Assembly (NCBI GenBank): GCA_013152435.1
Contig: JAADGJ010000058.1
Location: 1 to 45,594, forward strand
Direction: 5' to 3'
From: Chloroflexota bacterium
GTDB lineage: Bacteria > Chloroflexota > Anaerolineae > DUEN01
DNA length: 45,594 bases
The notes beneath the pieces were generated by a model. The model worked only from the letters and a program-made list of their open reading frames with translations. It made no database searches and was not told the DNA's origin. Both the position numbers and the translations under genes were made by a program. Positions 1 through 6,980 of the stretch are shown here, in pieces. Position 1 is the stretch's first letter. Every line of letters begins with the position of its first letter.

Positions 1-142
1 GGCGTTGCGTACCCTCATTCTAGCCTGAAGGGGGAAACCTGACGAGCGTCGTTAAGCGTAACCAGGTTGGAAGGTGGTTACGCTCATGAGGCAGATCGGC
101 AGGGCCGATTACGACCTGGTTACGAGGCGATTACGCTCAGCG
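1..142 (+). promoter_or_regulatory. putative CRISPR leader-side region with repeated GGTTACGCT-type motif
   Basis: This gene-free stretch lies on the 5' side of the array, where the leader is expected because the repeats end in ATTGAAAC on the plus strand. The motif AGCGTAACC and its complement GGTTACGCT recur: 55-63 (plus), 76-84 (complement), a shorter GGTTACG at 118-124, and a palindromic TTACGC-TCA-GCGTAA at 131-145. Positions 57-67 and 114-124 form an 11-bp inverted repeat. A protein-binding role is inference, and no clear promoter is seen. Confidence 0.4.
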
Positions 143-2121
143 TAACCGCTGTCCGACCCTCCGATTGAGGGATTGAAACCCGCTGGAACAGCCACGACTG
201 CGATCTCCGACACAATCGGTGTGAACGTACAGAATCCCGATTGAGGGATTGAAACTAGAATCTACCGGGCATAGGCACGCGCCGCAATGGGGAGTGTGAA
301 CGTACAGAATCCCGATTGAGGGATTGAAACCGAGACCCGGGGGAGCGGATTAGGCCCGGACCCTCAAGCGGGTGTGAACGTACAGAATCCCGATTGAGGG
401 ATTGAAACCAGAACATCCTACAACTTGGCGCAGAGCAGTGCTGGTGGGTGTGAACGTACAGAATCCCGATTGAGGGATTGAAACTCATATCCCCTCCTGT
501 ATGTACCCTAATTCCTTCATGTGTGAACGTACAGAATCCCGATTGAGGGATTGAAACCTGTGACGATCACAGTCACACCGGGCGGAACGAGGACTGTGTG
601 AACGTACAGAATCCCGATTGAGGGATTGAAACGCATTCAGGACGGCCTGTAACCCAGTCACTGTCCCGGTGTGAACGTACAGAATCCCGATTGAGGGATT
701 GAAACCGTGCGAATCATCTGCAAAAGCAAGCTAGTTTTCCCGGGTGTGAACGTACAGAATCCCGATTGAGGGATTGAAACCACACGATCTCTGTCGTCGT
801 GACCGTTTTTCCGAAAGTGTGAACGTACAGAATCCCGATTGAGGGATTGAAACCTGGGCCGTGCACAATGCAGCTGCACACCATGCCGATTGTGTGAACG
901 TACAGAATCCCGATTGAGGGATTGAAACCATGCTCTCCATCCTCATCGCATTCGGCACATTCATTGGTGTGAACGTACAGAATCCCGATTGAGGGATTGA
1001 AACTATTCGACCACCTATCCATACATCGCCGGCACCCTGGTGTGAACGTACAGAATCCCGATTGAGGGATTGAAACGCCAGATGCGCCGCACCCACCCAG
1101 CCGCCTCCCTGCGTGTGAACGTACAGAATCCCGATTGAGGGATTGAAACCTCGTTGCCCGCCCTTCTGTCGCTGGGACAGCAGCAGTGTGAACGTACAGA
1201 ATCCCGATTGAGGGATTGAAACGGATCGCTATCGGAAAGCCATCAGGGAGAAGCGCGCAGGTGTGAACGTACAGAATCCCGATTGAGGGATTGAAACAGG
1301 TACGGTTCCTGGCTAGGCTTACGACGGAGAAGAATGGTGTGAACGTACAGAATCCCGATTGAGGGATTGAAACTGGGGATGTTGTCGGGAGCGATTCGAG
1401 TACCGGCAATAGTGCGAACGTACAGAATCCCGATTGAGGGATTGAAACACCGAAATCCACCACTCGAATGCGCCGCCAATCACTTGGTGTGAACGTACAG
1501 AATCCCGATTGAGGGATTGAAACCCTGCGGGATGTCCAGGGCCTCGTGTTCGCCCTGAAAGTGTGAACGCTCAGAATCCCGATTGAGGGATTGAAACACG
1601 AGGATGTAACGACGGTACAGTCTCGTTGTAACGAGGTGTGAACGCTCAGAATCCCGATTGAGGGATTGAAACACATACGTCGGAGCCCCCACAAGTGTTG
1701 GAAAGACTTCTTTTAGTGTGAACGCTCAGAATCCCGATTGAGGGATTGAAACTCTAGAAGCAACGGCACGATCTCCTTGTGCACTCGATATGTGTGAACG
1801 CTCAGAATCCCGATTGAGGGATTGAAACCTTGTTGTAGTCTACCCACCAGATGTACCCATCGGCAGTGTGAACGTTCAGAATCCCGATTGAGGGATTGAA
1901 ACACTAGGAGGATGGCATGGCATTCAGTCATGGCAAGAGGTGGAACGTTCAGAATCCCGATTGAGGGATTGAAACATGGCCCCCACATCCTGGAAGCCCT
2001 GCTGCCCCCGCGTGTGAACGTTCAGAATCCCGATTGAGGGATTGAAACCCCATAGTCGAACCCGAACCCCGAATAGTTCGCCATGTGTGAACGTTCAGAG
2101 TCCCGATTGGGGGATTCACTA
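143..2121 (+). CRISPR. CRISPR array, 27 repeats and 26 spacers, cas genes not in window
   Basis: Repeats are 37 bp, beginning GTGTGAACGTAC and ending GATTGAGGGATTGAAAC, with spacers of 36-43 bp. Full repeats start at 219, 294, 372, 448, 521, 596, 669, 744, 817, 892, 967, 1040, 1113, 1186, 1261, 1337, 1412, 1487, 1561, 1636, 1716, 1792, 1866, 1939 and 2012. The first repeat (143-179) matches only in its last 19 bases. The last (2085-2121) is eroded at its 3' end, as expected for the trailer end. Bases 9-12 of the repeat change in blocks: GTAC from 219 to 1523, GCTC from 1561 to 1828, GTTC from 1866 onward. The repeat at 1412 has GTGCGAAC and the one at 1939 has an altered start. Apparent ORFs inside the array are artefacts of the repeat. 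The ATTGAAAC end is typical of type I and III repeats, but the subtype cannot be assigned without cas genes. Confidence 0.98.
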
Positions 2122-2164
2122 CCGTACAGGGTGCTGATCCCCAGAAAATTGGATTTGAAGGTAC

Positions 2165-2357
2165 TGTGAAGGGTTGACTTCTTGAGTTTGAGCCTGGACA
2201 TGTTCCGGGTTTGTTGGGGATCGCACGGATGGAGCGGGAACTATCGGAGATATTGGGTGGGCGCAAGGTGGATCTGCACACGTCATAGGATTTGAGCCGG
2301 TATTTCCGCCAGGATGTGATGGCGGAGGCAGAGGTTCGGTATGAGCAAGGAGGGTGA
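2165..2357 (+). pseudogene. remnant of a MntA/NTP-transferase-family nucleotidyltransferase (C-terminal part)
   Basis: In one plus-strand frame the stretch from about 2192 reads [13 protein letters not shown], then [16 protein letters not shown], an in-frame TAG at about 2287, then DLSRYFRQDVMAEAEVRYEQ and a normal TGA. This resembles the C-terminal half of small MNT-fold nucleotidyltransferases, which are often antitoxins paired with HEPN toxins: an FEPGHVPG-like strand, a GRKVDL motif, then a DLSRYFR helix. The upstream VDFL-like sequence is in another frame, so a frameshift as well as the nonsense codon has inactivated it. No N-terminal GSxARG motif and no HEPN partner were found. It sits directly after the trailer end of the CRISPR array. 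The assignment is from remembered family motifs. Confidence 0.6.
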
Positions 2358-2390
2358 TGTCCGGCCGCAGTAGCATCGAGGAGGAGGGCC

Positions 2391-3212
2391 ATGCTTTGCA
2401 GAGCGGTGATGATTTTAATCATCCTGGCTTTTTCTTCGTGGGGTGTGGCCTGGGCCGATGATGAACCGACGCCCCTCATTGTATACCCAGACTTGCCCCT
2501 CCAGGCGGGCTGGACATGGTTCGGAGGGTGGGTCAGCTTCAGTTGCCAATGGGCCACGTTTTACGTGTATTCTGGGGATCCCGTGGAAGGAGAGCTCTTG
2601 GGCAGTAACTATGCATATCTCCCACCGAAGTCGAATGGGGCTCCCACCCTTCGTCTGCCGCGAAACCCGATTGGCCTTGTGCTCGCTCTTAATCGTCCCC
2701 TCCGGGAGGGCGAGACCACCACCGTTTACGCCGAATGTGGGAATGGAGAGATCGTTCAAGACACATTTATCGTCGAGCCCTTCGTCTCATGGCCCAAGCC
2801 GCTTTGGATATCCCCACCGTTCTATTACGTGCCTCCAGATCTTTGGTTCACCGCTCCACCAACGGCGGGAAGCACGGCTGTGAGCGGGCGGCTTTCTGAC
2901 GATGCTTGTATTGATCGACCCATCTACGTATATTCGGGTCTCGGACCTGAAGACGAGCTTCTGGGAAGTGGCATTGTGCAATCCGATGGCAGCTTTCGCG
3001 TGTCCTTGAAACGTCCCGTGCAAGGCGAGAACATCACCTTTTACGCCGATTGCACCGTTAACGTGCCATACGGGATCGTTGTTCAGGAGACCTTCATGGT
3101 CCCACCCATAGTCCCAGAACCTGCCACCCTCTTGCTTGTGGGAGGAGGGATGGCCGTCCTGGCGGGTTATGCGAACCTGCGCCGGCGAACTTCGCCCGGC
3201 GCAAGGCGGTGA
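2391..3212 (+). CDS. secreted two-repeat protein with PEP-CTERM-like sorting signal
   Basis: The 273-residue product begins with a signal peptide (hydrophobic residues 6-20, cleavage probable near AWA-DDE). Two tandem beta-rich modules follow. Each holds a YVYSG segment followed by ELLGS, and both end with a YA(E/D)C motif and a V(Q)(D/E)TF(I/M)V strand (about residues 50-130 and 165-240). The C-terminus has VPEPATLLLVGGG, a transmembrane stretch and a basic NLRRR tail. That is the architecture of PEP-CTERM signals processed by exosortases and anchored to or released at the cell surface. The start follows a strong GAGGAGG site; a second ATG lies 18 bases in. Function of the modules is unknown. 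Each module has paired cysteines that could form disulfides. No exosortase gene lies in the window. Confidence 0.8.
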   Translation: MLCRAVMILIILAFSSWGVAWADDEPTPLIVYPDLPLQAGWTWFGGWVSFSCQWATFYVYSGDPVEGELLGSNYAYLPPKSNGAPTLRLPRNPIGLVLALNRPLREGETTTVYAECGNGEIVQDTFIVEPFVSWPKPLWISPPFYYVPPDLWFTAPPTAGSTAVSGRLSDDACIDRPIYVYSGLGPEDELLGSGIVQSDGSFRVSLKRPVQGENITFYADCTVNVPYGIVVQETFMVPPIVPEPATLLLVGGGMAVLAGYANLRRRTSPGARR

Positions 3213-3262
3213 GATGTCAAGTGATAACCGCTGAGCGAATTGCACCATTTCGCACATCGAGT

Positions 3263-3777
3263 GAAGACTACGATCTAACCGAACGTCTCAAAGCCCACTT
3301 CGCCCGACTGCGCCGGGAGCGTTAGCCCTTCTGCTTAACGGGAGCGGAATTCGACGAGATCCTGAGATGGAAGCTGGGAGGGCAGTACGGACGTCAACAA
3401 GCCAGGAGAGCGGCCAACACGGAAGAGGTCATCAGGGCCGTTACCGGCGTTGCGTTGATGATCACGCATCCTGACGAGGGCTATAAGCTTGAGCTTTGGG
3501 TCAATCTATTGTGCGCGCTGCGCGATGTGGGAGTTCGGTTGCGTCGGCCGTGCTTGCTTTTGTCTATCCCGAGCGGTATGCCGTGATCGATTTTCGAGGA
3601 TGGCAATATGTCTTTGGAGAGGAAAAAGCCGGCTGTTCGATCGCCGACTACAAGCGGTACTTGGGAAAGGTCCGTAGCCTGGCTGATCGGCTGGAGTGGC
3701 TCCCGCAGGAGGTTGGCCTCGCGATATGGGCGTATGACAAGAGGCACGGGTGGTGCTCACAGCACCAAGCGGGCTAA
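3263..3777 (+). pseudogene. disrupted hypothetical gene (TAG plus frameshift)
   Basis: Joining two frames gives one continuous protein of about 170 residues. The first part contains TGAEFDEILRWKLGGQYGRQ and THPDEGYKLELWVNLLCALR. A one-base frame change near 3535 leads into ASAVLAFVYPERYAVIDFRG and ends DKRHGWC. A TAG at 3323-3325 also interrupts the first part. The longest intact piece (from 3496) would lack the N-terminal half. I believe intact relatives are uncharacterised bacterial proteins with a conserved AVIDFRGW motif, but I cannot name a function. Two independent lesions make sequencing error alone unlikely. It lies in the same decayed accessory stretch as the nucleotidyltransferase remnant. 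Confidence 0.6.
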
Positions 3778-3788
3778 GGGGTGATGTG

Positions 3789-4904
3789 ATGACGAGAGCT
3801 AGGAGTAGCGGCAAAGCGTTGTCGTGCTTATTAGGACTCTTTGTCTTGTTGGGGTGTTCTCGGGGCCAACCGACACCAACGATTGACGTATCGTCCATAG
3901 AAGCAACGGTTGCTGGTCGTATCTTTGCGACACTAACGGCCCAAGCCGTTTTGGCGCATCCTGAGACACCTGCAGAGGCGAGGGAAGACATAGAGGCCAC
4001 GGTCGTGAGTCGTGTCCTGGCTACACTAACGGCTGACGCGGTGTCTGTACAGAGCCGGACTCCTGAGGCGAAAGAGACACCAACACCGACGAACACGCCA
4101 GCGCCTCCGACTCCGACTGTCATACCCTCGCCTGTGCCTTCACCAACATCCCCCGAGCTAATGGCAATTGTCCAGGCAGAGGTCTTAAATGTGCGTTCCG
4201 GCCCTGGTACCAACTATCCAGTGATTGCGTCTGTAAAGCAGGGGGACAGCTTGCAAGTGATGGCTCGCAACCAGGATGCCAATTGGATCGAGATCATGCT
4301 CTCCAGTGGGCGACGTGGTTGGGTTGCTGTTTGGCTTGTTCAGCATGGCTTCGCAATTGAAGCTGTGCCGCTTGCCAGCGTAATCCCGACACCTCCTCCC
4401 ACGCCGAGTCCGACACCGACGGAAGTGCACAAAGAATTACAGGTGACGTTCATCAACATGCACTACGAGTGTCAAAGGCGAATATGGGAATTTGAGGCAA
4501 AAAAAGGCATCGTCGAGCGCGTATGGGGTTACCGCAGCTTCCAGGTGGATATGTATATCACGAACAATAGTGACAAACCGGTAGAGCCTCCGTGGAGGCC
4601 AAGACGTTGGATCATTACGGATGGTCGTCAGGAATACATCTCGGACTTAATGTGGCAATGGGTTCATAAACGTACGGGGGCTTACAAGCAACCCCCTATT
4701 TACCCTGGACAAACCGCTGGCTGGACCTTCATGGCTTTTCCATTGGACGCGGGTCAGTGGGTTAAAGCGGCAGAGTTTGAGTGGAATGGGCAAGTTTACC
4801 GGCAGGAATTCGATCTAGGCCCAGTCGGCAACTCATATAACTACATCGATTGCGGGGACGTACTAGATCACCCCTATTATCCGACGCCAACACCGAGGCC
4901 TTAA
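3789..4904 (+). CDS. SH3-domain lipoprotein
   Basis: The product (371 residues from this start) has a lipoprotein signal with lipobox LLGC near residue 23. Two imperfect tandem units of the form IEATV-R-ATLTA-AV follow, then a Thr/Pro-rich linker. A bacterial SH3 domain comes next with VLNVRSGPGTNYPVI and a GWVAVW strand. The last 140 residues are a beta-rich domain of unknown family, ending in a TPTPRP tail. The chosen ATG follows AAGGGGTGATGTG; an in-frame ATG 39 bases upstream would put 13 non-signal-like residues before the basic N-terminus. The SH3 domain is closely similar to one in the PD40 protein at 6981, so the two are paralogous modules. A surface-binding role at the cell wall or an exopolymer is inference. 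Confidence 0.85.
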   Translation: MTRARSSGKALSCLLGLFVLLGCSRGQPTPTIDVSSIEATVAGRIFATLTAQAVLAHPETPAEAREDIEATVVSRVLATLTADAVSVQSRTPEAKETPTPTNTPAPPTPTVIPSPVPSPTSPELMAIVQAEVLNVRSGPGTNYPVIASVKQGDSLQVMARNQDANWIEIMLSSGRRGWVAVWLVQHGFAIEAVPLASVIPTPPPTPSPTPTEVHKELQVTFINMHYECQRRIWEFEAKKGIVERVWGYRSFQVDMYITNNSDKPVEPPWRPRRWIITDGRQEYISDLMWQWVHKRTGAYKQPPIYPGQTAGWTFMAFPLDAGQWVKAAEFEWNGQVYRQEFDLGPVGNSYNYIDCGDVLDHPYYPTPTPRP

Positions 4905-4987
4905 TTTGCGTCCGAGCAAAGGGATTGGAATCGGCGACATCAACCCCTCATGTTCACGCCCCTGTCACGTGACATTGAGAGCGAGCG

Positions 4988-5587
4988 ATGAAAATGCCAG
5001 ACATTGTTATAAATGCGTTAATCGGTATAGTGAGTATAGGCATTGGCTACCTTGTGTCGCGACACCAAAACATAGAACTCATAAAGGCAGCCAAGCAGCT
5101 TTTGCGAGCGTCTGTACCAATCTCGTTGCGAGATGAATTTCACATGACGCATATTCTCGCCGATTACATTCAGAAAGACTCATTTCGCCCTGATTTGATT
5201 GTAGCCGTTGCTCCTGGCGGGGCCATGATCGGTGAATGGCTCTCGCGGCGCTTCATAGGTAACAAAGCATCTCCTATTCCCATATGCGTTCTGTGGATGC
5301 ATGTAAAGCGAGATTCAATGGGACGACATCTCTCGGCACCGAGAGCAAGTGCTCCTCTAGGACATCCTTCAGTCAAAGCCAAGCGCGTACTGATCGTCAA
5401 TGATATTTCCAGAACTGGGCGAACGCTCGAGGCAGCGGTTAAGGCGGTGAAGGAGATGCTCCCAGACTCTTTGATTAAGGTAGCTGTGTTGTTCCTCTCG
5501 GAGGATGCAGGGCCTCCTTACCCCGATTATTGGGTGGATAAGCCGTCCCGTCGGGTCGTTTTCGAGTGGAAACAGGGGAGGGCATGA
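4988..5587 (+). CDS. membrane-anchored phosphoribosyltransferase-fold protein
   Basis: The 199-residue protein has an N-terminal hydrophobic segment (residues about 7-23) followed by a type I phosphoribosyltransferase fold. The sequence VLIVNDISRTGRTLEAAV (about 139-156) is the PRPP-binding loop, and PDLIVAVAPGGAMIGEWLS (about 70-88) is the early Rossmann strand and loop with the second G-rich turn. The family loop normally has two acidic residues (VDD or VED); here the first is Asn, so true PRPP catalysis is uncertain. Such membrane-tethered PRTase-like proteins are not the usual purine or pyrimidine salvage enzymes. Substrate is unknown. Its stop overlaps a possible small ORF that begins ATGATG. 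Confidence 0.75.
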   Translation: MKMPDIVINALIGIVSIGIGYLVSRHQNIELIKAAKQLLRASVPISLRDEFHMTHILADYIQKDSFRPDLIVAVAPGGAMIGEWLSRRFIGNKASPIPICVLWMHVKRDSMGRHLSAPRASAPLGHPSVKAKRVLIVNDISRTGRTLEAAVKAVKEMLPDSLIKVAVLFLSEDAGPPYPDYWVDKPSRRVVFEWKQGRA

Positions 5588-5814
5588 TGCAGCTGAAAGA
5601 GTGTACGAACTTGACTTATCTGCATGTCCACTCTTTTGGGGAAGGTCGTCTCTTTCCCGACGGCACCAATAGCGACGACAATGGAGGAACGTGCGAGGGC
5701 ACTTGGTCCCGTGATCGCCCCTCGTGCCTCGCAGGGACTCAGGTTTTCTGTGCGCAATGCAGTAGTTCAACAAAGCTGAAGTTGAGCCCGTTTCTCTACT
5801 TTCCACCTCTATAA
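5584..5814 (+). CDS. possible small Cys-rich protein, translationally coupled
   Basis: A 76-codon frame starts ATGATG, overlapping the preceding gene's TGA by the classic four-base ATGA arrangement, and is preceded by a good GGGGAGGG site. The product has five cysteines, including a CAQC pair near the C-terminus. It has no signal peptide, resembles no family I recognise, and its composition is unremarkable. It may simply be non-coding sequence ahead of the adaptor gene. The coupling and ribosome-binding site are the only positive evidence. Confidence 0.25.
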   Translation: MMQLKECTNLTYLHVHSFGEGRLFPDGTNSDDNGGTCEGTWSRDRPSCLAGTQVFCAQCSSSTKLKLSPFLYFPPL

Positions 5815-5836
5815 AAGTGCAGCGGGAGACCCACTT

Positions 5837-6976
5837 ATGGATAAGCTAAAGGTTATCGCTCTCTGCCTCGCTCTACTGGCCGCGGCGGTTTACCCGTGGG
5901 CATACGGATATCAAGACGTTGTCGCTCAGGGGACGGCGCCAATTGAAGCAACGAAACCCTCGACTTCGGAACAGCACGTGCTGACCAAGGCCCGGGTGGT
6001 GCCCATACGAAGCGCAACGTTGAGCTTCCCGATCGAGGGGATCGTGGCAGAAGTGCTCGTCTCGGAAGGGGACCAGGTGAAGGCTGGCCAGGTGCTCATC
6101 CGGCTGGACTCTGGCCGACAACAAGCGGCTGTCTTGCAGGCTAAGGCCGAGCTCCGACGCGCTCGAGCTCAGCTGGCCGAGCTGAAGGCTGGACCTCGCC
6201 CAGAGGAGATCGCGATAGCAGAGGCCGCCGTGATGAATGCCCAGGCGAGGCTGCAAAAGGTTCTGGAGGGGCCCAGCGAAGCCGAACTCACCGCCGCCCG
6301 CATCGACCTCGCTAACGCCGAGGCCGCCCTTCGTACAGCACAGAGTAACTATGACGCGATAAGCTGGCGCAACGACCTTGCGGCGACGGCTCAGTCCTTT
6401 GCGCTGGATAAGGCGACCAAGACCTATACGGCGATCAAGGCTCGCCTGGATGAACTTCTCAGGGGTCCCAGTGAAGCCGATATGGCAATCGCTCGTTCAG
6501 AAGTGCGCGAGGCTCAGGCGAACCTGGAACTACTGCGTGCTGGGGCGCGCCCGGAGACCATCGCTGTAGCCGAAGCCGAAGTCGCAGCAACCGAAGCAGC
6601 GCTAGAACAGGCAGTGGCGACGTTGGCCGAGACAGAGTTGCGGGCTCCTTTCACCGGCACGATAGCCGCGCTCAATGTGAGCGTAGGAGAGTACGTAGCA
6701 CCGGGCATGCCCGTCGCGGTTCTGGGCGACCTTTCCGCCTGGCTCATCGAAACCAGGGACGTGACGGAGCAGGACGTGGTACGGGTCCAACCGGGTGCAC
6801 CAGTCACTATCACATTTGATGCTATCCCTGATCTGACACTAACGGGACGAGTAAGCACCATCAGCTTGGTTGGTGAAGAGACAGCAGACGGCGTCGTCTA
6901 CACAGTCACGATCATACCTGACCTGCAAGATAGCCGCTTGCGCTGGAACATGAGTGCCTTGGTCTCCATCGAGTAG
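5837..6976 (+). CDS. HlyD/RND-type periplasmic adaptor (membrane fusion) protein
   Basis: A 379-residue exported protein with an N-terminal hydrophobic signal or anchor (residues 5-24). The split biotinyl-lipoyl domain is visible as IEGIVAEVLVSEGDQVKAGQ with VLIRLDSG at about 67-93, and returns as APFTGTIAALNVSVGEYV near 270. Between them is a long Ala/Glu-rich alpha-helical hairpin (about 95-265) with three RPEE/PSEAE-like heptad blocks. A C-terminal beta-barrel follows. Such adaptors link an inner-membrane ABC or RND pump to the envelope, but no transporter gene adjoins it, so its partner is unknown. A purine-rich GGGAGA site precedes the ATG. It is followed immediately by the SH3/PD40 gene, probably in one operon. 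Confidence 0.85.
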   Translation: MDKLKVIALCLALLAAAVYPWAYGYQDVVAQGTAPIEATKPSTSEQHVLTKARVVPIRSATLSFPIEGIVAEVLVSEGDQVKAGQVLIRLDSGRQQAAVLQAKAELRRARAQLAELKAGPRPEEIAIAEAAVMNAQARLQKVLEGPSEAELTAARIDLANAEAALRTAQSNYDAISWRNDLAATAQSFALDKATKTYTAIKARLDELLRGPSEADMAIARSEVREAQANLELLRAGARPETIAVAEAEVAATEAALEQAVATLAETELRAPFTGTIAALNVSVGEYVAPGMPVAVLGDLSAWLIETRDVTEQDVVRVQPGAPVTITFDAIPDLTLTGRVSTISLVGEETADGVVYTVTIIPDLQDSRLRWNMSALVSIE

Positions 6977-6980
6977 GAGC

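Noticed and set aside
255-2557. Long minus-strand frames through the CRISPR array
   Set aside because: They encode the repeat itself over and over (FNPSIGIL, IPQSGFC), have no ribosome-binding sites and merely reflect a stop-free repeat.
5782-5815. Promoter TTGAGC...TATAAA before the adaptor gene
   Set aside because: The spacing is 22 bases, too long for a standard sigma-70 promoter.
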